DNA of 64,000 nucleotides from Glandiceps talaboti. Taxonomy: Eukaryota; Hemichordata; Enteropneusta; Spengelidae. The notes beneath the pieces were generated by a model that worked only from the letters and a program-made list of their open reading frames with translations, did not search any database and had not been told where the DNA came from. The position numbers and the translations under genes are program-made. Positions within the stretch are counted from its first letter, which is position 1, and each line of letters begins with the position of its first letter. Positions 1 through 11,639 of this stretch are shown here, piece by piece. The stretch lies in the NCBI RefSeq assembly GCF_964340395.1, contig NC_135568.1, positions 16,231,776 to 16,295,775 on the forward strand. Reading direction: 5' to 3'.

Positions 1-119
1 AAATAAATCATTTCCAAACGGACACGTGGGCACCAATATTTTGATGTTAGCATTTGATGCCTGCATGTGGCAATTTGGTTCATTTCTATGGAAGCCCGGA
101 GGATTTTGCTGAAATTTGG

Positions 120-400
120 CAAGGAAGTTTCTTAGCTATGTCGAGATAACAAGATAGTTTGTCGAGATAACAGGATAGCTATGTCAAGATAATGAGATAG
201 ATATGTCGAGATAACAGGATAGCTATGTCGAGATAACGAGATAGTATGTCGAGAGATAACGAGATAGTAAGTAGAGATAACGAGATAGCTATGTCAAGAT
301 AACGAGATAGCTATGTCGAGATAACGAGATAGTATATCGAAATAACGACATAGCAAGTCGAGATAACGAGAGAGTAAGTCGAGATAACGAGATAATTCTT
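120..400. repeat. 22-bp minisatellite
   Basis: About a dozen imperfect copies of a unit built on 'gtcgagataacgagatagct' run head to tail, with small insertions and substitutions. No open frame or splice site suggests coding. It would lie in an intron or the 3' side of the minus-strand EndoU-like gene if that gene continues off the left edge. Confidence 0.85.
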
Positions 401-691
401 AACATTTTGCTCTACGCAAATGTCCCCTCCGGGCTTCAATACATTTCATATACACCAAATAGAACAAAAAACTGCTTCCATTCAATCATGATATCTTACA
501 GTGTAACGTGTAGTTTCGTGTTTCTGCGGGGTTGCATCATAAAGAACCGTTGAACAGTGAACACTAACATGACACGGGCTGTATATGTTCCTTGATAATA
601 TACTTCTTAGGGGATAGATCGTTGGTAGTGTTACTTAAATTAATAGCATACTTGTTAGGGGATAGATCAGCGCAGATGCTTGTGCTCATAC

Positions 692-1604
692 GCTCCTGTA
701 TGTCGTACGTTACATCTTCATCTGTTGCAGCGTTGACGTCACCAAAGTAGAGATCGTCAGCCAACTGAGATAGCTCTTCGTAAACTACGTAAATAAAAAC
801 AACTATCACAATTTTATCAAAATATCAAAATATTGGAAGATCTCATTCCATTTTCTTTTCTTTGTGTGTATTTAACAAGTATTAGCTCGTATTACAAGTA
901 TTGACCGGCCAATCGTGTGTTCATGAGTATCTTTCGTACATCTACCTTGTTTAAGAGTTTTTATTCGAAACTTCCTAGACTGTCGACAGTCGCTTGCGCC
1001 TTTTTTCCCTACGTTTTATCTAAACTTAAGTCGTTGCCGCGCTCCGATCCTGCGCAATACTACTATATAATCGCATACTGATATCGAGGGCCGAAAGCCC
1101 GAGCGCCTTCGGGCCTCGATCACTAGGGCCTTCGGCCCTCGATATCAGTATGCGATTATAGTAGTGTTGCGCGGGATCGGAGTTTAGATAAGACGTAGGA
1201 AAAAAAGACGCGAGTGACTGTCGACAGTCTAGAAACATCCATAATTTTTTACTAAGTTTCAGGGACTCTATTTACTAGCAGCTGCAAACATTCTTGGTTG
1301 CATAGGTATGTGACCTATGATATCTTAATTAGCCTTAATGTGTGATAAAAATAAATATTTTGTGAATGAATGAATGAATGAATGAATGAATGAATGAATG
1401 AATGAATGGATGAATGAATGTACCATGGCCTGTACAATTGTTATCTGATGTGGACCATGAAAATAGTTCAGTGGAACTAGTCTTGTCTATGTATGGCCTA
1501 TGTATGGTCTATGGTACATGTTTCTACATTTCAAATCGATAATGGGACGCAACGAACTTTCAGAAGAAAAGTACTAACAGCACGCACACGCACGTACGTA
1601 CGTA

Positions 1605-1664
<60 letters not shown>

Positions 1665-4009
1665 CATACATATCTATATACATGTGCTTTTGTTGTGTTT
1701 GTTTCGTTATCGTTCACATTTCGAAAGACTCACCGTTTGGGCATATTGCATCGTAGTCATCACAACAATTTCCAGCATTAGAACATTGGTCATCACAATG
1801 GCATTCATTTCGGTTGTCATAATTTTCACCACATCGGTTTACACACGATGACGTCATACCTGTAGGAGAAACAGTCACCACATCGAATTACCTATATGAA
1901 ACATGTGCACGGTCAACACATCGATTTACACATGGAGACGTCATACCTGTGAGAAACAGCTCCCACATCGAATTACCTAAAACATGGTCACCACACCGGT
2001 TTACACACGATGACGTCATACATGTGAAAGAAACAGTTCCCACATCGAATTACCTAAAACACGGTCACCACATCGGTTTACATACGATGCGCGATGACGT
2101 CATACCTGTAGGAGAAACACTCACCATATAGAATTACATGATGTATATGAAACACGGTCACCACGTATCGGTTTACACACGATGACGTCATACATGTGAG
2201 AGAAAATAAACAGCGCCCACATTGAATTATAATACCTTATATAATACATTATATACCTAATTGAGAACAGTTGCTACATCGGTTTGAAAACGTCAACGAT
2301 GACGTCATACTTGTCGGAGAAGCAGTCACATGTTTTATGATTATGAAAGATTTATTTATTGGTTTTCTTTATCGTGGTTCGTGACGTATCGGATCATGCA
2401 AATTAGCAAACCAAAGGGCAACTGGTCTGTGATCATGACAAAAAGTTCTTTGACTTAGAGTATTTAAAACCGTTCTTATACATTATCTTTCTGTTTTCAC
2501 CACATCAGCATTTGGTCTAGTCATGCATATCATTGGTGTTGTATAATTACAGTGTACACATTGAAAATCGTAGTATTGGCTTTTTTATTTCAGAGAAAAC
2601 AAACAGAAATACAATATTCCGCCGTGGGTAAAAGCCCCAGCTAAACGTATCCATGAAGATCTCTCTTACCGAACTCTAACCTGTACAGAGATGGCTAGCA
2701 TCTATTAAACTCTATTTATCTTACCTGCACAGTGATCTTCGTAGTCAGGGCAACAAATGCCATAGTAACCACACAGTGTGTTACAATAACAATCATCAGG
2801 AGCATTGTATTGGAAATTACAGCGGTTCTCACACGATGTCAAATCTACCAAAAAAAAACCAAACAAACAAAAAAAACAGGAAATACATGTACTTGGGTAA
2901 TCCGAATCAAATAACAGTAAAATAAAATGGGTGGAGATGTGATACAATGAAATGTGAACGTCCCCGATTCCATTTTACTCCCTCTCAAGTTCTTTTCTCT
3001 AAAACTTGACACCCCCACCCCGTTCAAATATTTCAAAAAACGTATGGATTAAAATGTAGTTGTGTTGTATTGCATTGTACTATATTGAATTGTATTGTAT
3101 TGTATTCAATCGTATTGCATTGTACTGTATTGTCTCTTATGTATTGTATTGTATTGTATTGTATTGTATTGCATTGTATTGTAATGTAATACATTGTATT
3201 GTATCGTATTGCACTGTATCGTATTGTATTGCATTGTTTTTATTTATTATTATTATTATTATTCTTTATTTCAGGCCAGCGGCCCATACAAATAAAAAGA
3301 AAAAGAAAGCACTAAAATGTAACACTGAAGTGAAAACCTTCCATAAAATAAAGTCTAAAAAGTACAAAAAGCACTAATAAAGAACCGACCTAAAGTGTTT
3401 CCAAAAGTTAGAATGAAAATAGGAATCGGAATGTACACAACTGTAAATAACGGTATTCTTGCTGTCCATTAAACGTTCACTAAATGTAAATAACAACTTA
3501 CGTTTTGTACTGCCACTTGTGTATTGTATGTTGTCTTGTATATTGTACTGTTTTATATATATTGTATCGTATTCCATTGTATTCCAATGTGCTGTACTGT
3601 ACTGTACTGTACTGTACTGTACTGTACTGTACTGTACTGTACTTTATCGCATTGCATTGCACTTCATTGCATTTTACTGTACGCGTACGTTTATTGCAGT
3701 CTCCTTATATGTGGATCGAATACTTTCATTCATTGGAGCCATGTCCCGGCACGTGTTTCAAAAGAAGTTAAACCGTGATTTACTTCATGGAAGTACCAAC
3801 CTACTAACATTTTAAAACTGTATATATGATATTATACAAAGAATATGTGGCCTATCCCAACAAACCACAATTGTAAAACATATGGAACTTTCGTGGTATA
3901 TGTTACTGTTTTAAAAACAAGTTGAAAGTCATTATATACATATATGATTCTTACCTTGAGCAGAAACCACTGTCAGACAGACGAGGGCAAGAAATCCAAT
4001 TTTTATCAT
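692..4009 (-). CDS. Secreted two-SMB, EndoU-like protein (5' part of gene)
   Basis: Four exons read on the minus strand and every junction is phase 1. Exon 1 (4009-3955) encodes an 18-residue signal peptide beginning MIKIGFLALVCL. Exon 2 (2844-2725, 120 bp) encodes a somatomedin-B domain with eight cysteines, including the CYC, CC and DY signatures. Exon 3 (1859-1734, 126 bp) encodes a second eight-cysteine SMB domain. Exon 4 begins at 784 and encodes YEELSQLADDLYFGDVNAAT, which resembles the start of the EndoU (XendoU, poly(U)-specific endoribonuclease) domain. SMB plus EndoU is the known architecture of animal ENDOU/placental protein 11. A phase-1 donor at 691/690 makes exon 4 a symmetric 93 bp; without it the frame runs to a stop at 564. 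The catalytic His/His/Lys region is not in the window, so the gene either continues beyond base 1 or is truncated. SMB identity is firm and EndoU identity is likely. Confidence 0.75.
976..1231. mobile_element. Foldback MITE with 9-bp target-site duplication
   Basis: Two arms of about 120 bp are near-perfect reverse complements, from 'tagactgtcgacagtc' at the left to 'gactgtcgacagtcta' at the right, meeting in a GC-rich hairpin near 1090-1140. The flanks are 'gaaacttcc' (967-975) and 'gaaacatcc' (1232-1240), a 9-bp direct repeat with one mismatch, read as a target-site duplication. Nine bp suggests a Mutator-like origin, but this is inference. The element sits in the intron between the second SMB exon and the EndoU-like exon. 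It has no coding capacity. Confidence 0.8.
1363..1421. repeat. (GAAT)n microsatellite
   Basis: A tetranucleotide run of 'gaat' with one 'ggat' interruption. Confidence 0.95.
1607..1662. repeat. (AC)n microsatellite
   Basis: An almost pure AC run of about 28 units, just downstream of the second SMB exon. Confidence 0.95.
1860..2335 (-). repeat. Array of decayed partial SMB-exon copies
   Basis: The acceptor and first part of the SMB exon ending at 1859, recognised by 'acacgatgacgtcata' and the neighbouring 'cacatcggttt', recurs at about 1930, 2005, 2090, 2175 and 2290. Spacing is 75-115 bp. The copies keep the splice-acceptor side and the first two cysteine codons but lose the rest of the SMB motif, so they cannot encode complete domains. 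They look like partial tandem duplications of the 5' half of an exon. Confidence 0.7.
3060..3245. repeat. (TGTAT)n-like microsatellite
   Basis: A degenerate pentanucleotide run of 'gtatt' with interspersed variants. Open frames across it are repeat artefacts. It lies in intron 1 of the SMB gene. Confidence 0.9.
3577..3650. repeat. (ACTGT)n microsatellite
   Basis: About ten perfect units of 'actgt' between degenerate 'attgt' and 'attgc' runs, in intron 1 of the SMB gene. Confidence 0.9.
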
Positions 4010-4087
4010 TTTGACGTCTTCTTCACAAAGCCCCAAGTGTTCACACAATTAGAGACCTGTTTTTAAGTAATGTACTATACTAGTGAA

Positions 4088-4094
4088 TATATAA
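4088..4094 (-). promoter_or_regulatory. Putative TATA box of the SMB/EndoU-like gene
   Basis: On the minus strand 'ttatatattc' lies about 80 bp upstream of the signal-peptide start codon at 4009. A start site 25-35 bp downstream would give a 5' UTR of roughly 45-55 bp. Single-motif evidence only. Confidence 0.4.
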
Positions 4095-4193
4095 CAAGAA
4101 CGACTGACGTTCATTTATTTGTGATGTTGATAACATGATTGATTACGTAAATTTACTGATGGCAAAAACAGATATGGACATAATGATGGACAT

Positions 4194-4442
4194 GTGAACA
4201 AATCGGTGGAGATTAGCTCAAACGTGAAACTGGGACAGAGCCTTGTCTTGGATAGTCTGCCTGGTTACTGCGCTGCCGAGATGCGCATCGTTGGCGCTAT
4301 AGCTGGTCGAACATCCTACCTCAAAGATACGAGGGCTAGGAGGTACGACCAGCTAAAGGTGTATCTCGACAACGCAGTAAACTGGCTACGTCTGGATCAT
4401 TCCAAGTCTGGAACTTGTACAAACCCTAAAGTAAAGTTTTGA
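4194..4442 (+). CDS. Unrecognised 82-codon ORF
   Basis: This ORF stands out from its AT-rich surroundings by higher GC content and balanced composition (it contains RIVGAIAGRTSYLKDTRARR and YDQLKVYLDNAVNWLRLDHS). I do not recognise it. No partner exon with a clear splice site was found next to it. It could be a relic of a mobile element or a single exon of an undetected gene. It starts about 185 bp upstream of the SMB gene and points away from it. Confidence 0.25.
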   Translation: MNKSVEISSNVKLGQSLVLDSLPGYCAAEMRIVGAIAGRTSYLKDTRARRYDQLKVYLDNAVNWLRLDHSKSGTCTNPKVKF

Positions 4443-5589
4443 CCGGACAGGATCGGGAATCCCAGCTTGCTGTCCGACTTTAAGATTTGATCTACCCTTA
4501 CATTTCTCGACTTCGTTGGATTCTGAAACGATTTACACCAACATTTAACCAATTACGTTATTGCAGTCCACATAGCTGTCAACATGGAATAATATATTTT
4601 GGAGAAAAAATAGAATATTTGAAAATATTCTGACATTTGCTATTCAAAAACTTGACTTGTAGAGTTTCCAAGCAAACATAAAAGCCTTTAAGATATATAT
4701 TTTTGGATTTATCGGGGATTTGTCTTAATTTTACACATTGAAATATAGTAACTCATATATTCTATTCTATTCTATTTTATTTAAAATAATATCACTAAGG
4801 AATAAAATATCTTTTGTTTTAGAATACAGAATAAATACTTAGTAGTTTTAGAAAGCCAATATTTTCCGCTGACGTAAATAAAAAGAATCCTCCACAGGTC
4901 ACAAACGTGAAATAACACTGCCGTAAAAGGGTTAGTAATTTACAACGATAGAATGAAGTGACTGTTAGAAAATCTAATTATTTTCTCTCTTTTTTTTCAT
5001 AAAAATGACTGGTACTCTGTCACAGTGTTACACTAGTCACGATTTATTTCAAACAAATTCTTTACAAAGCGTACAAACAAACTGACAGTTTGATAGAGAT
5101 AAAACATATTTGAAATAAATTATCTTGTCACAGTTATCACTAAAAACCTGTGTGTCTGCTTGTGATTCACACGATATCTCGTATGATTTAAACGAAGGAT
5201 GTGTCCTTAGATATACATATACTCATCATACGTAATTACAATCATTATGACAAGTGGTTATTTAAACGTGTCACATACCCACGATAAAAAATTACAACAA
5301 ACAGAGTTTTTCACGTTGTTAAAATGTTAGGGGTAAGGCCGTAAGCATATGTTACCCGATATTGGCGTGTAATACAAATTAAATGTATACATGTTACAGT
5401 ACCACTTTAGAATTCAAGACTAGAAATTGCTTGCAGGCGTTAATGATATTGCATATAAGCTCCTGAGGTCGAATCAAAATCTCTTTGGTAGGATAGATGT
5501 TGAATTGCTGATCTCACAAAGAAATGAAAGAATTGTCATCACAGTAAATGCATGGCATTAAAATACAGCACAGTGTCACAAAAAGACCT
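4443..5589. other. Intergenic, no gene seen
   Basis: AT-rich sequence without a convincing ORF, splice-bounded exon or long repeat. It contains a short 'tctat' run near 4760. Confidence 0.6.
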
Positions 5590-5840
5590 ATTTTTTGACT
5601 GTCGCTAAATAGATGAGCACGCCGCCAGCGGTGAACCATTTCGAAAGTGCGCGCATGTGCATACTTGTACGTTGCCAAGAGCAACTAGAATGTCGTTTGT
5701 TCCATGATTGTTAACGCATCGAACTCGTTGTTATTAGTTCAAATTATTCGGCTAGGAGGACGAAAGACGATGGCAACCACGGCAGCTTTTCATCATGATT
5801 CACCAGTTTACACTAAAATGACAAAGAATCACCCATAACT
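5590..5840 (+). other. Possible promoter and first exon
   Basis: CpG and GC content rise locally. An ATG at 5769 opens a short frame (MATTAAFHHDSPVY...) that stops after about 22 codons, just before a consensus donor 'gtaagt' at 5841. This looks like a noncoding or weakly coding first exon of a plus-strand transcript. No second exon could be assigned. Confidence 0.25.
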
Positions 5841-6400
5841 GTAAGTCAGTAATATTACTTACTTAATTCTAGAAAAAACTTTTTCGAAATTTATTTGTGT
5901 CATCAGACTGTAGAACAGCTGATAGTGAACACTTCAGAGTTCTCTTTATAGTGTAGAGTTATTTTGATGACGTACATATACACCACGTGTGTAGTAAAAC
6001 ATGACAGAAATATTAGTGTATACTTAGTGTGTTTATAATACTTATTACTCATGACATGGACTGATGGCACTAAAGGTTAATGTACGAAATAAAACCAAGT
6101 TTAAAAAAAAAGACGATTGAAAGCTAGGCTTTGGACTCCGGATTCTCAATTAAAATTTGTTGTTGTTGACTGTTTATGATTTTTCTTCTTCCTCGATCTT
6201 CTCCCGATTGTAATCATCATCACCGTCATTTCTCTTCTTCCTTTTTATTTATTTCACCTCTGACTTAATCGTCACAAGACTGTGTTTACAAATTATTTGA
6301 TTAGATATACTCCTATGAGAGACAATAACCAATTAGCTGTTCTATCATATGATGTCCATGCCATGGGTGATAATTGTAAAACACAGACATTTATACAATT

Positions 6401-6747
6401 ACAGCTAAAATGATGTTGGCTTGGTGTTTCACTCATGCAAGAAACAGGTACATAGGTGATGTACATAGTGGGGATGTAGAAGTTAATGATCGGTTAGAAA
6501 ATAAACAATTGCAGTCATTAAAATCACCAAGTACATTTGTAATGTTTTCATTAGAAGCCTGTTTTTACTGCAATGTGAAAGAATAGCAATGCTTATCAGT
6601 GTTCAATGTGATTGGGGCAAAGGATCCTGCTGTGTTTATTGTGTCTCTGTTATTGTTAGTCTAGAGTTGAAATATATCTATCTCTGTGTCAAAAACGTAA
6701 TGTCCCATGAGTGAAATTTAACTCCAAGCCTACATCATTTTAGCTGT
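6401..6747. mobile_element. MITE family A, copy 1
   Basis: The terminal inverted repeats are 'acagctaaaatgatgttggc' at the left and a near reverse complement ending 'ctacatcattttagctgt' at the right. The inverted similarity extends into 'ttggtgtttcactcatg'. A closely related copy lies at 38108-38558, sharing the internal 'ggggcaaaggatcctgctgt'. There is no coding capacity. Confidence 0.85.
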
Positions 6748-6822
6748 ACAGTGCACTGTTGTAGAACACATTGATGCATGATGGTATAAAGGGATACATA
6801 GTCAAATACACATCAGTATGTT

Positions 6823-7163
6823 CTAAAGAGGCACAAGTTGACTTTATAAGTTTCTTTTTTTACTAATTAAGGTGAAAATACATAAATCATTAATTAAACT
6901 ATTCTGTGTTATTGTTGATGTATATGTGTTCAATAAAATTACAATTATCTTCTGGCATTGTTAACACCATTGATGGCATATAGTAGGGATTTCATTAACA
7001 TTTTTACACATATACTAAATTACATCATCAGATCATGTCTAGGTTATATCTTAATACCAGGTTTGAGTTCAGTCAATTGTAAGTAATGATCAAGTACTTC
7101 TGAATCAGTAAATATAATATTGTGTGCCTAGAAACATAGAAACTCAGCTTGTGCCCCTTTAAG
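6823..7163. mobile_element. MITE family B, copy 1
   Basis: Inverted termini based on 'aaagaggcacaagttgac' and 'ctcagcttgtgccccttt' match a second copy at 12575-12992. The two also share an internal segment containing 'atatcttaataccaggtt'. The element starts only about 75 bp after the family A element. Confidence 0.8.
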
Positions 7164-7402
7164 GTATGCTTGATACAAAAATATACCAAAACATCTTAAT
7201 ATCAACATTTCCAAAATCATGGTAATTTCTGTAAATATAAATTGAATTCAAAATATCCACATCAGTGAAGTTGAAAAACAGTTACCAACTTGTATGAGTA
7301 ACATCTTGATAGCTGTTACTAAATTATTTTATATCTCAAAATCAAGAAAACAACTGTCTTCAAGACAAAAAATTTTTCTTCTATAAATAGAGCAACAGAC
7401 TA

Positions 7403-7755
7403 AGGGCAGTCATATTTAATTTTATGTTTCTCACCATGAAACCTTCAAAAAATGAGTTGGTTAGAAATAAATTTAGAAAAATCAGACTTTTACAATGTGA
7501 ATGACTTTGAAATGACAAATTCAGAATGAAACTATTGATCCATTTATTTTATTCAACATCCGGAATTTCAGAAATAAATGATGATGTTGTTTGCCAGATA
7601 TGTGCTTCTTAGTTTGCAATAGCTTACAAGCTGTGATGTTTTGACATTTTTCAACTTCTGCCATAAAGGACATTGTTTTTTTATTTTACAAAATTGAAGA
7701 AATATAGGGCAAGTCAGGTGATGAGAAACATAAAATTACTTAAGACTGGCCTTAC
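7403..7755. mobile_element. Inverted-repeat element, unclassified
   Basis: A segment around 'taattttatgtttctcacc' (about 7420-7438) has an imperfect inverted partner 'ggtgatgagaaacataaaat' (about 7717-7738), with similarity over roughly 37 bp. The interior is AT-rich and noncoding. Only one copy is seen here, so classification as a MITE is tentative. Confidence 0.45.
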
Positions 7756-8031
7756 AAGAAAAGATACATACAGAAGATCTGAATTGTTCAAACAGACAAA
7801 GTTTCAATTTGAAAGTAACAAAATGATAAACTAAGAGAACTCTGAAGTAGTACTTAAAAAGTGTTGTTGTATTGTCATCGTCTAATGCCTCCTAGATCAC
7901 AAAATATTAAATTAAGATTCCCAAGAGAACACTATTAAAAATTATAAGCACAGCCTTTCATAGGAATAATACACTCATAATAACAACATCATTGTCTAGA
8001 TAAAACAAACCATATTTTATTACATGTACAC

Positions 8032-8035
<4 letters not shown>

Positions 8036-8086
<51 letters not shown>

Positions 8087-8263
8087 CCACACACACACAC
8101 ACACACAGACACACAGACACACACACACACACCCATGCATGCACTCACACACACATTCACACGCATACACACACATACAAACTAAACTACTGGTACTCTG
8201 ACAATGAAAGTATTTAGTTATGTAAGTTTCACACACACATGTACACATACACATACACATACC

Positions 8264-8303
<40 letters not shown>

Positions 8304-8485
8304 TACACGCACATGCACACACACACACGCACACACACACACATACATACATACACACATATACACATGCATACACACATGCACATACACACACACATAC
8401 ACACACACATACATACACACACACACACACACATACATACACACACACACACACAGACACACACACACACACACACACACACACC
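8036..8485. repeat. Long interrupted (AC)n microsatellite
   Basis: About 450 bp of AC dinucleotides with 'at', 'gc' and 'ag' interruptions and a 60-bp unique break near 8165-8230. Six-frame ORFs here are poly-(Cys-Val) or poly-(His-Thr) artefacts. Confidence 0.97.
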
Positions 8486-8520
8486 GGTTCAAACCATATT
8501 TAATCAATGAAGTGAAGATA

Positions 8521-9025
8521 TAGATAGATGGTAAAGATCTATTCCAACGGTGGGTTAAGTGCTGGTAACCTCTGACTCCAAGAAGTAATGGAAAACTTAG
8601 TTGAAGAAAAAAACCCATGATTTAAGAAACAATAGATGGATTTATAGGAAGATATGAGATATTGCAATGGAAGATGAATGAATGATAAATTGTGACTAAA
8701 AAACTCCAAATGAAAAAAAAAGATTTTGAATTTCAATGTGGAAGAAATTATTGAAGATATAACAGAGAGAAATGGTATGGATAGATGGTAAAGATCTATT
8801 CCAACGGTGGGTTAAGTGCTGGTAACCTCTGACCCCACATGTATCCAAGTTATATTGTAGAAAATTAACAAAAAAAGAAACAATTCAAATGATGTTAGAA
8901 TTATTAGATTACAGAATTGAAGAAATTATTGAAGATGTTATAAAATGAGAGTCAGAAATGATATGGATAGATGGTAAAGATCTATCCCAACGGTGGGTAA
9001 AGTGCTGGTAACCTCTGACCCCAAA
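8521..9025. repeat. Three copies of a conserved 57-bp core
   Basis: The core runs from 'agatggtaaagatct' to 'gctggtaacctctgac'. It occurs at about 8521-8580, 8781-8837 and 8965-9023, nearly identical each time. The spacers are AT-rich and much more diverged, although 'gaagaaattattgaagat' is shared by two of them. This is an imperfect tandem array with unequal unit length. Confidence 0.75.
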
Positions 9026-10086
9026 GAAGAGATTGAAAGGTGAGAAGATACACACATGTTTGGATTGATGATTTGAATATGATTTAAATATAATTTCTTG
9101 AAGTACACAGTATTAATAGTTTGGAATTATTTTGACAGCACAAGATAAGTATCAGATGAACTTAATCAACAGAAAAGTTTCAGACTTAGTCTCCACACTG
9201 AAAACCACAGGTTAGCATTCTCTAAACTTGTTTTACTCAAATTTTGTTTCCATTTTTCTTTTATTTAGAATTTTTTGTAGAATTATTGCTTTAAGTGCAA
9301 CATACCTATCGCTTTTCCAGAGGATGTTTTCCTAAAGAAAAGGTTTTTCGATCTCTGGTTTTTAGTGCGAGGTTGTGTACTGTACAAAGCTTTTATATTT
9401 GAAATAAAGTCTGACTGGCTGTTTTAAAGCCAGGTACTGTATGTGAATTGTGTGTGGAGTTTTTTGTTATGGGCTTTGTGTCTCTGGAAGCTTAATTTAC
9501 CTTTGAGCCATTCAAAATCGATGTTTCTACTTTGGTGGCCAAACATGTGCACTTTATCTCCATTTTAAATGTTTTGACAAATGCAAAATTAAAAAAATAA
9601 TTGTATGTTTCCGATAACATGGCTTCAGAGAATAGTGTAGGCAAGTCGGGATTTGATTTTTTGTTTTATCTTTACACAAATTTTAAATAATCATTTTATA
9701 AATTCTTTGAAGGTTGTTTGGCTTTGAACATGAGGTCATTGTACATGCTTTAGCATGTGTAAAAGTAAAATTAAATTGAAAACAATAACAAAAATAGTGA
9801 AAAAAAATAGTCCACATTGCAGCAAATATACCTTTAATTGTTTTTATTTTTGAAAAATATTGCTTCGAACCAAAAGCAAACGAAATGTTGGTCAGAATAT
9901 TCCTCCTGTTAGTCTTAAGTTTGATGAAATATGTACAGACATCGCTTGGGAAAGAAAACATCTGCATGAAAGTCAAGAAGACACAGAATTTCTTATTTTT
10001 TTGTAAAAATGTTTAAGGTCGGCAGCTTAAAGTGGCCATATGGATGGTGATTCGCTCTTTATTTTTGATTTTTTATTGATAAAACT
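9026..10086. other. Intergenic, no gene seen
   Basis: AT-rich sequence without a supportable exon. A short ATG-started frame at 9620 (MASENSVGKSGF) ends quickly and has no clear donor. Confidence 0.5.
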
Positions 10087-10320
10087 ATTTTATCATGGCT
10101 TCCTACTTGGAAAATCAAAGTGAAATAACATAGACTTAGTCTGTGTTTGTCACTCTATATATTGCAAAAAGCTAAACAATGTGTAAAATGTTTGTTATTG
10201 TACGTACAATAAAAACATTTTACACATTTATCAATTTTTTTGCAATGTATTGAGTTACAAACAAGGACTTTGCCTATGTTGTTTCACTTTGATTTTTCAA
10301 GTAGGAAGCCATGATAAAAT
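10087..10320. mobile_element. Near-full-length foldback element
   Basis: The whole 234 bp folds on itself. The left end 'attttatcatggcttcctac' pairs with the right end 'gtaggaagccatgataaaat', and the pairing continues to a centre at 'gtacgtac' near 10203. A truncated relative of the right arm lies at about 31580-31660. Noncoding. Confidence 0.8.
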
Positions 10321-11639
10321 TGTTTTAAAATTATGAATTAAAATTCCAAAATAAGTACCCAGTCTTCATCCATATATGGCTACTTTGAACTAGGTTCAGT
10401 CAGGTTATTGGAAACATGATATCCTTTTTGTGTAGTGGAAATAAATCTGCCTTTAAGTATATGCAGTTATTCAGAATTTATCAGCTAAAAGTGATTCCAT
10501 TTTCAAACTAAATTTCAACCAGATGAAGTAAAATTACTTATAATGCATCCATTCATAGTATCTCAATGAAAGAGCTAATTGCTGCTGACCCCTGACCTCC
10601 CAAAATATGTGTAGAAAAGTTGAGACTGATTTTATCTTCAGCTGTATTTCTCGTGTTCCGTGAACTGCCAATAAAATCCCTTTCACCAATCCATAATGCA
10701 TAATCTATGGTTATCACATTGTAGAATGACCAGGATATATAATCTACATTTTCTGTTCAAAGACAATAACTTGGCTTGTGTATGGTACAATTAGATGTTA
10801 TTCAGCCAAGGAAAGTACAAGTGAACTAAGGGGCCTTTGCCACTACAAGCTGCTAGATGAGTGGTGACAACCCTTAGGTCATGAGTATTTTCCAGCTGAA
10901 TGAAGAAATGTATTGGAGAATAACATAATTATACCAGTGCCAGTAATATCAAAGAAGAATCGGGGAAGTAACGGCAATTTTGAATGTTTTGACTCATATT
11001 TGGAACACAGTAGAACCAGTGACGTAGACACACATTGTCATGAAGTAGATGACCAGAGTATATATTCCATATATTTTGTTCAACTCATGCATGCATGGTA
11101 TATAAAACATATTCTTTGGTGGTAGATAAGTGAAGGTGGAATGCAATTCAACTCAAATTTCTCTTAAGACAACACCTCAACACATAAGACAGACCCTGAG
11201 ATCCTGCCTTTTAGTGAGAATCACTGGATATATAGCTTGCTCACACATTTGGAGAATGAATGGCACCATCCCATGGCCCTGTTGTCAGAAACAAAAGATT
11301 GTACAGTCTAACCACTGTGGGGCGCTGTTCAGAAGTTAACAAGGTGAGCTAGCTGGCCTGGATTGATGACAACTCGTCATGAAAATGTTGATGGCATACT
11401 CTTGGTAAGTTGAAATAGTTACATTTGTTTTGTTTTTCGTGTAATTTCCTATAACTTCTTTATTTCCTTCATGACTTACTGTTGTACGGCTGTATGCTTG
11501 CAATCCAGGATGAAAATTAGAACACTTACAATAGGGTGATTTTGTACTTACAGCAGTGGCAAGCTAAGTGTAACATTTGCTCTGTTTTATCTACATTGAT
11601 GTGACTGTGGTTTCTTTGTTTATCAAGTGTCAAAGTTGC
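10321..11639. other. Intergenic with a dispersed repeat segment
   Basis: No supported gene. Two adjacent short open frames (10913-11125 and 11130-11339, plus strand) lack recognisable domains. Part of the first ('agagtatatattccatatat' near 11050) resembles 30906-30960, so it belongs to an interspersed repeat rather than a gene. Confidence 0.5.

Noticed and set aside
8033-8618. Poly-(Cys-Val) and poly-(His-Thr) ORFs
   Set aside because: They are translations of an AC microsatellite.
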